A stretch of 64,000 bases of DNA, from the NCBI RefSeq assembly GCF_013409255.1, contig NZ_JACCAS010000002.1, positions 2,780,001 through 2,844,000 on the forward strand, in the 5' to 3' direction. Made by a program: the position numbers and the translations under genes. Positions 27,168-36,018 of the stretch are shown one piece after another. Each line of letters begins with the position of its first letter. Positions within the stretch are counted from its first letter, which is position 1. The stretch is from Paraburkholderia bryophila (GTDB lineage: Bacteria; Pseudomonadota; Gammaproteobacteria; Burkholderiales; Burkholderiaceae). The notes under the pieces were generated by a model. It ran no database searches, was not told the origin of the DNA, and saw only the letters and a program-made list of their open reading frames with translations.

Positions 27168-28304
27168 TCAGTTGCCTGCGTCGGCGGTCGTAGGATTGCC
27201 GGCGGTTTCCCGCAGGCCGAGCAGCCAGGGAATCTGACTCTTGTCGTGCATGCCGAGCTTCTTGTACGCGCAACGCAGATAGTGGCGCACGGTAGTCGGT
27301 GAAATCGCCATGCGTTGCGCGACTTCCTTGTGCGAGAGGCCATCGCCATACAGTTTGATCGCGCTGAGTTCGCGCGGACTCAACCGGTCGAGCGGCGAAC
27401 GCGGGCGCGCTTCGAGCTGAAACAGACCGACCACCGGCGAGCAACTCACGGTGACCGTTTCACCCACATAAGGCTGCCCCGTGTCCGCATGCAGATGTGC
27501 GATCAGCGGCGCCGGCAGATGCTGGTTCTGATAAACCGGCCACTCGCTGCGCAGAATCGTTTCGAATGCTTTATCCGCCTGGTGCACCGCACCGAAACCA
27601 TCGCAGATTGCGCGGGCCGGCGTGGCGACGCTTTCGCCGCGCTCGCGCGTCAACTGGAATGAACGGCTGATCGTGAGCGCCGCGCTTAGGTGCGGAATCA
27701 CGTCTTCGAGCGTTTGCGCGTCGGCGGGGGAGAAGGGTTTGTCGAGCGCGCGACGGTACACCGATAGAAATGTCGTGAGGCCGAAGCGATGATCGAGCGC
27801 CGATACCACCATCAGTTGCGCGAGCCCGTATTTGATCGCCCAGTTGCGAAAACGCGGATCGATGCCCGGCGCGACGATCGATACCTCCAGCGCGCGCCCA
27901 TAGCGATTCATCGAACCGATCGCGAGCGGATCGCAGTCGCGCACACGCTGCCAGTCGGTGAAGAATTCGCCCGGCAGGCCATACACGAAGCTGTTGTGCA
28001 TCACGGGACCGTTCGCCGTGTGCGTCGTCACGCCGGTCCAGCCGGCGTCGAACGGCAAGTGGCGCGATAGCAGGCGGAAGAAGCCGTGTTCGAATTCGCC
28101 GATACCGGTGCGGTTGGCGAGCGCGTACAGGTCGAGCAGAAACAGACTCAGGGCGCGCGTGGCGGTGCCGTTGCCGGCCAGCGGACCTTCGAAGTCGGCG
28201 CTGCGCTGGTCGAGCGGCGCGCTCGCGTAATCGTCGAGTGGAATCGCGGCGGGCATTTCGCCCCACTGATCGATAAACCGCTTGGTGTCTGCGATGCCTG
28301 TCAC
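27168..28304 (-). CDS. LuxR-type transcriptional regulator
   Basis: The 378-residue protein has an unassigned sensory N-terminus (about 1-300) and a C-terminal LuxR/GerE helix-turn-helix: LSPRELSAIKLYGDGLSHKE, VAQRMAISPTTVRHYLRCAY and KKLGMHDKSQ. The open frame extends to 28448, but a GTG at 28304 has GAAGGAG five bases upstream and is the best start. A TATAAT -10 hexamer on this strand lies at 28404-28409. No autoinducer-binding or receiver domain is recognised, so the signal is unknown. It is divergent from the porin at 28712, which it may control. Confidence 0.82.
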   Translation of the reverse strand: MTGIADTKRFIDQWGEMPAAIPLDDYASAPLDQRSADFEGPLAGNGTATRALSLFLLDLYALANRTGIGEFEHGFFRLLSRHLPFDAGWTGVTTHTANGPVMHNSFVYGLPGEFFTDWQRVRDCDPLAIGSMNRYGRALEVSIVAPGIDPRFRNWAIKYGLAQLMVVSALDHRFGLTTFLSVYRRALDKPFSPADAQTLEDVIPHLSAALTISRSFQLTRERGESVATPARAICDGFGAVHQADKAFETILRSEWPVYQNQHLPAPLIAHLHADTGQPYVGETVTVSCSPVVGLFQLEARPRSPLDRLSPRELSAIKLYGDGLSHKEVAQRMAISPTTVRHYLRCAYKKLGMHDKSQIPWLLGLRETAGNPTTADAGN

Positions 28305-28711
28305 GCTGGCTCCTTCGGCTGTCGATAACGCGCGCTTCGCGAGTGTTTCGCGAATGTCCCGCTTGTGTCCCGCTGATGTCCCGCGAGTGCTGCGTGCCGA
28401 TCGATTATACGTGGCGCTTTTTTTGAAAAGCGCTGTGCCGGAAAGCACGCTTTGCCCCCCTCATTTGAACGGCCCTCTACCGTGAATTGCGCGCCGCAGC
28501 ACAACTAGCAAGGTATCAACGCGGGTTGCGCAAACGCGCGCAGCGGGCCGCATCGACCGATCAAGCCGCGTCGTGCGGGTTTTCCATACCGTTCATCTGG
28601 ACGTCTATTCAGCGCAATTGCCGCTACCGACACTGCCGTTGCACTCGATACGGGATGCAGGCCGCCGCGGCGGACCTACGACAACAACATCGGACGGTTT
28701 GGAGCCTCTCA
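28305..28711. promoter_or_regulatory. Divergent LuxR-regulator / porin intergenic region with -10 and dyad
   Basis: The 407-base region holds, on the minus strand, TATAAT at 28404-28409. Just upstream of it, at 28414-28433, is the dyad GCGCTTTT-tttg-AAAAGCGC, a good place for an operator covering the -35 region of the LuxR-type gene. On the plus side GGAG at 28701-28704 is the ribosome site of the porin. The plus-strand open frame upstream of the porin ATG has no protein character. Confidence 0.5.
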
Positions 28712-29773
28712 ATGAAACGAAACGAATCACGGCAGCGCGGCGGTCGACGAACGTGGGCCGCGGCATTGAGCGCGGCGGCTTGCGTCGCCAGCGGCACTGC
28801 GCATGCGCAATCGACCGTGACGTTGTACGGGTTGATCGACGCGGGCGTTCAGTACCGCACCAACGCGGACGGTCAGCACAGCGCGGTGAATCTGCAGAAC
28901 TACGGCGTGCTGCCGTCGCAGGTCGGCCTGACCGGCACGGAAGATCTGGGCGGCGGATTGCAGGCGCTGTTCCGCCTGGAGCAGGGCATCAATGTGAACG
29001 ACGGCACGGCCACCGTGCCGGGCTATGCATTCTTTCGCGGCGCTTACGTCGGTTTGAGCGGCAAGTTCGGCACCGTCACGCTCGGGCGGCAGTTCAGTGT
29101 GCTGTTCGACCGCACTGTGTTCTACGACCCGCTGCTGTACGCCGCGTACAGCGGTCAGGGCGTGCTGGTGCCGCTGTCGGCGAACTTCATCGACAACTCG
29201 GTGAAGTTCAAATCCGCCGACTACGGCGGCTTCAGCGCTGAAGCGCTGGCGGCGACCGGCGGCGTGGCCGGCAACTCGCGCTCGGGCCGCGTGCTGGAAA
29301 TCGGCGCGCAGTACAGCGGCAATGGTTACGGGATCAGCGCGGCGCTGCATCGCGCACAAGGCATGGTGTCCGGCGATGTCGACACGTCGGGATTGCAGCA
29401 GACCATCGGCACGTTGGCCGCGCATTGGGATATCGCGACGCTGTCGCTCTACGGCGGCGCGGAACGTCAAACCGGTTCGCTCGCGCCGTCTAAAACCGTC
29501 GCATGGGGCGGCGCGCGCTATCAGGCGACGCCGTTCGTCGGCTTCGCGGGCGGCATCTACCAGACCTGGTCGAGCACGCCGAGCGTCGGCCACCCGACGC
29601 TGTTTATCGCGAGCGGTACGTATGCGCTGTCCAAACGCACGGTCGCTTACGTGAATCTCGGTTACTCGCGCAACAGCAGTCAAAGCTCGCAACCGGTCTA
29701 TGAATACGATCCGACGCCGTTGAATGGTGCCTCGCAGTTCGGCGCGATGCTCGGCATGTATCACACGTTCTGA
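28712..29773 (+). CDS. Gram-negative porin (OmpC-like, Burkholderia type)
   Basis: This 353-residue outer-membrane trimeric porin begins with a basic N-terminus and signal peptide ending GTAHAQ, followed by STVTLYGLIDAGVQY, the standard opening of beta-proteobacterial porins. QVGLTGTEDLGGGLQALFRL, FGTVTLGRQFSVLFDRTVFY and the final aromatic (GMYHTF) complete the family pattern. ATG 28712 is preceded by GGAG at eight bases. It may admit the substrate handled by the catabolic genes downstream, but the specificity cannot be read from sequence. Confidence 0.92.
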   Translation: MKRNESRQRGGRRTWAAALSAAACVASGTAHAQSTVTLYGLIDAGVQYRTNADGQHSAVNLQNYGVLPSQVGLTGTEDLGGGLQALFRLEQGINVNDGTATVPGYAFFRGAYVGLSGKFGTVTLGRQFSVLFDRTVFYDPLLYAAYSGQGVLVPLSANFIDNSVKFKSADYGGFSAEALAATGGVAGNSRSGRVLEIGAQYSGNGYGISAALHRAQGMVSGDVDTSGLQQTIGTLAAHWDIATLSLYGGAERQTGSLAPSKTVAWGGARYQATPFVGFAGGIYQTWSSTPSVGHPTLFIASGTYALSKRTVAYVNLGYSRNSSQSSQPVYEYDPTPLNGASQFGAMLGMYHTF

Positions 29774-29888
29774 GTTGGCCCGGCGCCGGCGTGGCGCTTC
29801 AGCTTGCGGTAGTGCCGGTGTTTAGCGTTTCCTGTCTTCACCGCGCTGTCGTTGCAACCGCAACCGTTACCGTTACCTCTGAGCCTCA

Positions 29889-31157
29889 ATGAAAACTCCT
29901 TCGACTTCCTTCGCTCCGTCGGCCGCCGCGCCGCGCGAATTTGCGACGTCCACGCTGCTATCGCTGGTCGTGTTCGCGGCGATCACGCCGTTGTTGCTGC
30001 TGGTCGCGCCGGCGGTTGCCGCGCAACTCGGCGGCCAGCTCGGTCTGAGCGCGTCGCAGATCGGCACGTACTTTTTCGTCGAACTCGGCGCGTTCAGTTG
30101 CGCGACCTTGCCTTCGCTGCTGTGGCTCGGACGGGTCGACGCACGACGCGTCGCGGCATTCGCCACGGCGGTGTTCTGTATCGGCAATGCCGCCACGGCC
30201 GTGCTGATGCCGGGTTTTGTCGCGCTGCTGGTGCTGCGCGCGTTGACCGCGCTCGGCGGCGGCACGCTGATGGTGCTGTGCATGACGAGCGCGGCGACGA
30301 GCGCTAATCGGGATCGCGTGTATGGGCTTTGGGTGGTCGGGCAGTTGGTGGCCGGTGCGCTCGGTCTGTTCCTGCTGCCGCATTTGTTCGACGCGTTCGG
30401 TTTGCGCGCGCTGTATGTGGTGCTGGCGGTGTTGGCGTTGCTTGCTTCGCCGTTGACGCGTGGGTTCGATGCGGCTTTGGGTAGCGCGAATCGTGCGAAT
30501 CGGGCGGGAGGGGCGAGTGGTGGAAGTGGTGCAGGCAATGCAAGCGGTACGGCTTTCCAGCAATCGCAAAACGATGCCTCCAACTCACGCAGCACATGGC
30601 AACTGGCCACGCTGGTAATCAGCGGCGTGCTCGCTTTTTACGTGGCGATTGGCGGCGTCTGGACCTTCGCGAGCAAGGCCGCGTCGCTCGCCGGACTCGA
30701 CGCGGGACATACCGGCGAACTGCTCGCCATTGCCAGCGTGATGGGGATTATCGGCGCGGCGTGCGCGTCGCTGATCGGCAACCGGCTCGCGCGTGCGGCG
30801 ATGCTGCTGACGGGTTACGCGATTCTCGTCGCGGCGTTGCTCGGCCTGTCGACCCATCCGGGCGCGACCGGCTACGCCGCCGCGATTTTCGCCTTCAAGT
30901 TCGCATGGACCTTCGTGCTGCCGTTCATTCTCGCGGCCGCCGCGAAAACCGATACGTCGGGCCGATTGATCGCCACCTTGAACTTCGTGATCGGCGCGGG
31001 CCTCGCGGTCGGTCCGTTGATTGCAGGGGTGCTGCTCGACGCCGGCGCGGGACTTTCCAGTTTATTTCTGGGCGCGGCGGCGATCAGCGCGCTGTCGTTC
31101 GTGTGCCTGCTGCGAGTGGAGCGCAGCGGGCGCGAAGTAACGGCCGCGCAGCGTTGA
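29889..31157 (+). CDS. MFS transporter
   Basis: This 422-residue inner-membrane protein has about twelve hydrophobic helices in two halves, separated by a Gly/Ser/Ala/Asn-rich loop at about residues 200-235 (RANRAGGASGGSGAGNASG). Helices include LLSLVVFAAITPLLLLVAPA and WTFVLPFILAAAAK. The substrate is unknown. It lies between the porin and the deacetylase-like gene, all on the plus strand with short gaps (115 and 56 bases), so co-transcription is plausible. The low-complexity central loop is unusual but in frame. Confidence 0.8.
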   Translation: MKTPSTSFAPSAAAPREFATSTLLSLVVFAAITPLLLLVAPAVAAQLGGQLGLSASQIGTYFFVELGAFSCATLPSLLWLGRVDARRVAAFATAVFCIGNAATAVLMPGFVALLVLRALTALGGGTLMVLCMTSAATSANRDRVYGLWVVGQLVAGALGLFLLPHLFDAFGLRALYVVLAVLALLASPLTRGFDAALGSANRANRAGGASGGSGAGNASGTAFQQSQNDASNSRSTWQLATLVISGVLAFYVAIGGVWTFASKAASLAGLDAGHTGELLAIASVMGIIGAACASLIGNRLARAAMLLTGYAILVAALLGLSTHPGATGYAAAIFAFKFAWTFVLPFILAAAAKTDTSGRLIATLNFVIGAGLAVGPLIAGVLLDAGAGLSSLFLGAAAISALSFVCLLRVERSGREVTAAQR

Positions 31158-31213
31158 AAGCGCGCGTGGCCGGTCGATCTGAATCCACGAGTGAACTACA
31201 GGTAACGGACATC

Positions 31214-32341
31214 ATGAGCAAGACAGCTTTTTTCACGGACGAACGCACTTTCTGGCACACGGGCGGCACGCATGCGCTGTTCTTTCCGATCGGCGGCTGG
31301 GTACAGCCGCCGTCGAGCAGCGGCTACGCGGAGTCGCCCGACTCGAAGCGCCGCCTGCTCGCGCTGATCCAGACCTCGGGGCTCGCCGATGCGCTCGCCA
31401 TGCAGGGTGCGCCGCTCGCGACTCAGGACGATCTGCTGCGGGTTCATCCGCGTGACTATCTGAGCCGTTTCAAGGCGCTCAGCGACACGACCGGCGGCGA
31501 TCTCGGCGACCTCGCGCCGTTCGGCAAGGGCAGTTACGAAATCGCGGCGCTGTCGGCGGGTCTCGCCATTGGCGCGCTCGACGCCGTGCTCGCGCGGCGT
31601 GCGAGCAATGCGTTCTCGTTGTCGCGGCCGCCCGGCCACCATTGTCTGCGTGACAAGCCGATGGGCTTCTGCCTGTTCGCCAACATTCCGGTCGCGATCG
31701 AAGCGGCGCGCGCGAAGCATCGCGTGGAACGGGTCGCGGTGATCGACTGGGACGTGCACCACGGCAACGGCACGCAGTCGATCTATTACGACGATCCGAA
31801 CACGCTGACCGTTTCGTTGCATCAGGATCGCTGCTTTCCGCCGGGCTATAGCGGTGCGGACGAACGCGGCGCGGGCGCTGGCATCGGCGCCAATCTGAAC
31901 GTGCCGTTGCTACCGGGCGGCGGCCACGACGCGTACCTGTATGCATTCGAGCGCATCGTGCTGCCCGCGCTGGACGCGTTCAAGCCCGAGCTGATCGTGG
32001 TGGCGAGCGGGCTCGACGCCAGCGCGGTCGATCCGCTCGCGCGCATGCTGCTGCACAGCGAAAGCTATCGCACGATGACGCAGTTGATGCGCGACGCCGC
32101 CGAGCGGCATTGCGACGGCCGTCTCGTGATCGTCCACGAGGGCGGCTATTCGGAAGCATATGTGCCGTTCTGCGGCCACGCGATTGTGGAAACGCTGGCG
32201 GACGTGCGTACTCAGGTGAGCGACCCGATGCTCGATCTGGCCATCGCGCAGCAGCCCAACGCGCGTTTTCAGGCGTTTCAGCGCGGGTTGATCGATGAGC
32301 TTGCGGAAGAGTTCGGGTTTTCGCGCCTGACAAGCGTGTGA
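31214..32341 (+). CDS. Histone deacetylase/acetylpolyamine amidohydrolase family protein
   Basis: This zinc-dependent amidohydrolase of the arginase-deacetylase fold has 375 residues. Motifs include SRPPGHHCLRDKPMGFCLFA (tandem active-site His), VAVIDWDVHHGNGTQSIYYD (Asp/His zinc site), VVASGLDASAVDPLARM (second zinc Asp region) and VIVHEGGYSEAYVPFC (with EGGY). A full catalytic set seems present. The family removes acetyl or similar acyl groups from polyamines or amides. The context (aldehyde dehydrogenase, aminotransferase, amine-type regulator nearby) suggests a small acylated amine as substrate, which is inference. It starts at ATG 31214, 56 bases after the MFS gene. Confidence 0.88.
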   Translation: MSKTAFFTDERTFWHTGGTHALFFPIGGWVQPPSSSGYAESPDSKRRLLALIQTSGLADALAMQGAPLATQDDLLRVHPRDYLSRFKALSDTTGGDLGDLAPFGKGSYEIAALSAGLAIGALDAVLARRASNAFSLSRPPGHHCLRDKPMGFCLFANIPVAIEAARAKHRVERVAVIDWDVHHGNGTQSIYYDDPNTLTVSLHQDRCFPPGYSGADERGAGAGIGANLNVPLLPGGGHDAYLYAFERIVLPALDAFKPELIVVASGLDASAVDPLARMLLHSESYRTMTQLMRDAAERHCDGRLVIVHEGGYSEAYVPFCGHAIVETLADVRTQVSDPMLDLAIAQQPNARFQAFQRGLIDELAEEFGFSRLTSV

Positions 32342-32373
32342 GCTTTGGAGCCTTTGAGCCTTTGAGCGCGGCG

Positions 32374-32391
32374 GACAACGGGCACGTTGTC
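32374..32391. other. Perfect dyad upstream of the moaF-like gene
   Basis: GACAACG-ggca-CGTTGTC is a seven-pair perfect dyad 33 bases after the deacetylase-like stop and about 108 bases before the moaF-like ATG. No T-run follows, so an operator for the moaF-like/SDR pair is as likely as an mRNA end. Confidence 0.4.
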
Positions 32392-32498
32392 ATCCTTCTG
32401 GTGGATGCCGCCGCGCCCGTGGCCTCCGTACAGTAGTCACAGGCGCTGCGGCGGATAACAACCGCAGCAATTCATCGAACTACTGGAGCAATACCGTC

Positions 32499-33338
32499 AT
32501 GACATCTCAACCCGTTTTCATCCAGGTCGGCGCGCTGGCCGATGGCTTTGCACCCGACAGTCACATTCTTTCGCCAGTCGACGATCTGAGCGGCCGCACG
32601 CTGCGGCTCGATTTCACCGACGGCTTGGCGGTAACGCTGACGTTCGTGTCGGCGGACGTGGTGCGGACCGAACACGGCGAATTCGAATGCCGGGTCACGT
32701 CGGTGCGCGACGGCATCTATTTCGTCGATTACATCGGCGGCGATGCGGGCGTCGACAAGCACGGCGACGGCGGCGCGCGGCCGGTTTCCACGAGCTACGT
32801 GCTCGACGTGACGCAGGGCTTGTGTACGTCGGTCACCGGTACGCTGCCGAACGAAAGCGAAGCCCGCACGGATGCATTCACGCGTGTTGAGCGCGGGATG
32901 GAACTGACGAGCGTGCAGGCGACTTTTCGCCACGGCCGGATTGCGCAGCAGGGCAGCGCGGCAGCAGCCCAGCCGACTTTGCATCAGCCGACGCGCGAGC
33001 TGATCGGCATGCGCAATCTGTACACGTACAGCGCCACCGAACGCTACGAGCACGTCTACCTGAACGAAAACTTCTACGCGTGGCAGTGTCTGTCGGGTGT
33101 GGAAGCCGGTCTCGCGGACGTGGATCGCTGCCATTACATTGCCATCGCCGACGATCTGTTCCTGTTCGTCTGGCGCGAAAAAATCATTCCGACGCTCGGC
33201 GTGGTGATGATCGATCTCGCGCGCAATAAGACCGACGGCAAGATTTTCGGCTACCAGGGCAGCCAGTTCGGCGCGCTGTCGAACTTTCCGGTTGGCGCGC
33301 TGGCGCAGGTGCTCAACGTGACGCAGTACCCGCAATGA
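32499..33338 (+). CDS. moaF: MoaF-like protein (monoamine-regulon type)
   Basis: The 279-residue protein has an N-terminal lipocalin-like half (LSGRTLRLDFTDGLAVTLTF) and a C-terminal half with MRNLYTYSATERYEHVYLNE and DDLFLFVWREKIIPTLGVVM, matching the MoaF N/C domain pair. The name comes from the Klebsiella monoamine regulon, where moaF is adjacent to an SDR gene. Annotation as molybdenum-cofactor biosynthesis protein F is probably a name collision. Here, too, the stop overlaps an SDR start (ATGA). The molecular function is unknown; binding of a small amine or aldehyde-derived ligand is a guess. Confidence 0.75.
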   Translation: MTSQPVFIQVGALADGFAPDSHILSPVDDLSGRTLRLDFTDGLAVTLTFVSADVVRTEHGEFECRVTSVRDGIYFVDYIGGDAGVDKHGDGGARPVSTSYVLDVTQGLCTSVTGTLPNESEARTDAFTRVERGMELTSVQATFRHGRIAQQGSAAAAQPTLHQPTRELIGMRNLYTYSATERYEHVYLNENFYAWQCLSGVEAGLADVDRCHYIAIADDLFLFVWREKIIPTLGVVMIDLARNKTDGKIFGYQGSQFGALSNFPVGALAQVLNVTQYPQ

Positions 33339-34141
33339 ACGGCGCCGCACAAACGCCGCTACAGGTGCGCGATTTCGCTGGCAAGGCGGTGCTGGTCACG
33401 GGCGGCGCGCAAGGCATCGGCTTCGGCATCGCCGCGGCGTTTGCGGCGCGCGGCGCGGAAGTGGCGATTGCCGATTTGCGCGGCGAGGCGGCTTCGGTTG
33501 CCGCGCAGCGCATCGCGCAACAGGGCAGCGGCACGGCACGCGCTTATGAAGCGGACCTCGCCGAGCACGCGCAAATCGCGCGCCTCGTCGCCGAGGTGGA
33601 AGCGGATTTCGGTCGCCTCGACGTGGTCGTGCACAACGCCGCGTATTTCCCGCTCACCGCATTCGACGCGATCACGCCCGCCATGTTGCAGCGCACGTTA
33701 GCGGTGAATCTCAGCGCGCTGTTCTGGCTCGCGCAGGCGGCGACGCCCGCGTTTATCCGGCAGGGCGGCGGGCGGATGCTGGCGACGTCGTCGGTGACAG
33801 GGCCACGGGTCGCCTATCCGGGGCTCGCGCATTACGCGGCGTCGAAGGCGGGCGTGAACGGCTTCATTCGCGCGGCTGCATTGGAACTGGCTCGATACAA
33901 GATCACGGTCAACGGCGTCGAGCCCGGCATGATCCGCACGCCTGCCATGGACAATCTCGGCGACGACGCGCACAACCGGCGTATCGAACAGGGCATTCCG
34001 CTCGGGCGTCTGGGCGAGCCGTCGGATATCGCGGCGGCCATGCTGTTTCTCGCTTCGGATGCCGCGTCGTATATCACCGGGCAGACCATCGTGGTCGACG
34101 GCGGCGCGACGCTGCCTGAGTCGACCGCTGTGCTGGGGTAG
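33335..34141 (+). CDS. SDR oxidoreductase coupled to moaF (MoaE-like)
   Basis: This 268-residue classical short-chain dehydrogenase/reductase has TGGAQGIGFGIAAAF (NAD(P)-binding TGxxxGxG), VVVHNAAYF, a Ser (TSSVTG), a YAASKAG catalytic Y-x-x-x-K, and GQTIVVDGGATL at the end. The Asp after strand two (IADLRGEA) suggests NAD(H) preference. It is translationally coupled to the moaF-like gene by a four-base overlap, the same pairing described for the monoamine regulon of enterics. The substrate is unknown. Confidence 0.85.
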   Translation: MNGAAQTPLQVRDFAGKAVLVTGGAQGIGFGIAAAFAARGAEVAIADLRGEAASVAAQRIAQQGSGTARAYEADLAEHAQIARLVAEVEADFGRLDVVVHNAAYFPLTAFDAITPAMLQRTLAVNLSALFWLAQAATPAFIRQGGGRMLATSSVTGPRVAYPGLAHYAASKAGVNGFIRAAALELARYKITVNGVEPGMIRTPAMDNLGDDAHNRRIEQGIPLGRLGEPSDIAAAMLFLASDAASYITGQTIVVDGGATLPESTAVLG

Positions 34142-34216
34142 GGCACGGCGGCCTTGTTCAATTCGAAGCGCTCGCGAGTAACTCTCACGAGCGCTTACAG
34201 GTGCATCAAAGACGCA

Positions 34217-35002
34217 TCACAGATGCTCGAACGCCAACGTCGGCACATCGACAATCGACGAGCCACCGTCGGCGACCAGCGTGGCCCCCGTCACGATCGA
34301 CGCCGCCGGCGACGCCAGAAACTCGCACACGCCGGCGATTTCCTCGGCGGATGCGGGGCGGCGCAACGGCACATCGGCGCAGACACGCCGGTAGGCCGCA
34401 TCGAGCGATTCGTCGTAGTGCTGCATCAGCGGCGCCATTTCCGCGTCGGCCATCGGCGTGCGGACCCAGCCGGGGCACACCGCGTTGACGCGCACGCCAT
34501 GCGGGCCGTAATCGCGCGCGAGCGAACGGGTCAGGCCGATCAGCGCGTGCTTCGACGTGGTGTAGCCGCACACAGCCGGACCGGCCGCGAGCGACGCGAT
34601 CGACGCCACCAGCACGATCGCGCCGCGTCGTTCGATCAGATCCGGCAGGCAAGCGCGCGCGGCGACGAAGGCGGTGTCGAGATTGGCGCGCATCGCGGCG
34701 GACCACGCGGCGTCGTCGGTGTCGGTGGCGCTGCCCATGCCGAAGCCGCCCGCGCAGGCGATCAGCGCGTCGGCGCCGCCGCCTTGCACTTTGATCGCGG
34801 CGTTGAAGCGGGTCCAGTCGGCGCTGCTGGCGGCGTCGCCGTCGAGCACGAGGCCACCGGTTTCGCGCGCCACCCGTTCGAGCGGTTCGCGGCGCCGGCC
34901 GATCAGTGCCACGCGCGCGCCGCGTGCCGCGAAAAGACGGGCGCAGGCTTCACCGATACCGGTGCCCGCGCCTGTGATGACCACCGTGCGTTGTTCGGAC
35001 AT
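34217..35002 (-). CDS. SDR family oxidoreductase
   Basis: This 261-residue short-chain dehydrogenase has VVITGAGTGIGEACARLFA, ALIGRRREPLERVARE (basic residues favour NADPH), IACAGGFGMG, VASIASLAAG with the catalytic Ser, YTTSKHALIGL with Y-x-x-x-K, VNAVCPGWVRTPM and ATLVADGGSSI. It is encoded opposite to its neighbours, convergent with the coupled SDR (75 bases between stops) and divergent from the LuxR-type gene at 35280. The substrate is unknown. It is not a near copy of the adjacent SDR. Confidence 0.85.
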   Translation of the reverse strand: MSEQRTVVITGAGTGIGEACARLFAARGARVALIGRRREPLERVARETGGLVLDGDAASSADWTRFNAAIKVQGGGADALIACAGGFGMGSATDTDDAAWSAAMRANLDTAFVAARACLPDLIERRGAIVLVASIASLAAGPAVCGYTTSKHALIGLTRSLARDYGPHGVRVNAVCPGWVRTPMADAEMAPLMQHYDESLDAAYRRVCADVPLRRPASAEEIAGVCEFLASPAASIVTGATLVADGGSSIVDVPTLAFEHL

Positions 35003-35279
35003 GGGGTTCCTTATGAATGTCGTGTTGAGTTGAATTCGCGGAGGCGAGGAGGTGAAGCATGAAACCAGAGTCTAGGCACGCTGGCGGCGGTGCGAAATCA
35101 GGCAAAAGGATGACAACGCAAGCATCGTCCGCGGGTTCGGCGCAGGCGTTCGTTGCACGCGCTCGGTGGTGCACACGCTCGGTGAGCACGTTGAGCCGCA
35201 TCGATTTGCCAATTCGTGCTCACGCAGCGCCGACCCCCGTTTGTACGATGGGTTCGAGCTGGCGAACCGGGAGCGCGCA

Positions 35280-36005
35280 ATGCTGAATCTGATCCGCGAC
35301 GAAGCTGCATCGACAGGCGCCTTTCTGCCCGCGCTGGACGCCGCCGTGAACGCGCTCGCGCAACTGGTGCGGCCCTCCGCGACGGTGTTTTACTGGGTCG
35401 GTGCGGACCATCAGCCGTCGGGATTCGAACTCTTCGGTATGACGGAGGCGATGCATCGAATGTATTTGCAGCGCTATTGCGCGCTCGATCCGATGCATCC
35501 CGCGCGCTTCGCAGGCCATCCGGGCAGCGTGCTGACGCTGGCGGGCGAGTTGCCCGAACCCGCGCGCGGCGGCTCGGTGTACTGGCGGCGGTTTCTGAAT
35601 CCGCATCAAGTGGTCGACGTGATGGAAGTGCTGCTGCGCGATGGCGCGCGGCCGGCGGCGGCGTTTTCGTTGCTGCGCATGGCGCCCGCCGACACTTTTT
35701 CCAGTGACGACCAGCAGCGCGCGCAGGCCATCCAACCGCTGCTCGAAGCCGCGCTCGTGCCGGCGTTGCGCGATCAGCGTCCGATGCGCACGCATTCGCG
35801 CGCCGAGTCCGAGACGGCGCTTCGTCCGACGCTCACGCACCGCGAACAGCAGATCGCGCGACTGGTGCGCAACGGTCTGTCGAACAAGGAAATCGCTCGC
35901 GATCTCGCGCTCGCGCAGCCCACTGTCAAGACCCACTTGTTGCGTATGTTCCGCAAGCTCGGCGTGTCGAGCCGCACGGAAATGATCGGCGCGCTGTTTC
36001 TGTGA
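35280..36005 (+). CDS. LuxR-type transcriptional regulator
   Basis: The 241-residue protein has an uncharacterised N-terminal region and a C-terminal LuxR helix-turn-helix: LTHREQQIARLVRNGLSNKE, IARDLALAQPTVKTHLLRMF and RKLGVSSRTEM. The open frame extends to 35166, but the ATG at 35280 has GGGAG seven bases upstream and begins a normal helix (MLNLIRDEAAS). It is unrelated in its sensor part to the LuxR protein at 27168. It is followed after 13 bases by a small hypothetical gene and then the aldehyde dehydrogenase, so it may belong to their regulation. Confidence 0.85.
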   Translation: MLNLIRDEAASTGAFLPALDAAVNALAQLVRPSATVFYWVGADHQPSGFELFGMTEAMHRMYLQRYCALDPMHPARFAGHPGSVLTLAGELPEPARGGSVYWRRFLNPHQVVDVMEVLLRDGARPAAAFSLLRMAPADTFSSDDQQRAQAIQPLLEAALVPALRDQRPMRTHSRAESETALRPTLTHREQQIARLVRNGLSNKEIARDLALAQPTVKTHLLRMFRKLGVSSRTEMIGALFL

Positions 36006-36018
36006 GGAGGCCGGGTTC

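Noticed and set aside
32384..32420. A third copy of the shared activator element before the moaF-like gene
   Set aside because: A TACAG sequence is present, but the upstream positions match the TGCCGATTTG block at only about half the bases, too weak to claim.
32499..33338. Assignment of the MoaF-like protein to molybdenum cofactor synthesis
   Set aside because: The gene name derives from a monoamine regulon; no molybdopterin genes are nearby and the neighbour is an SDR, as in that regulon.
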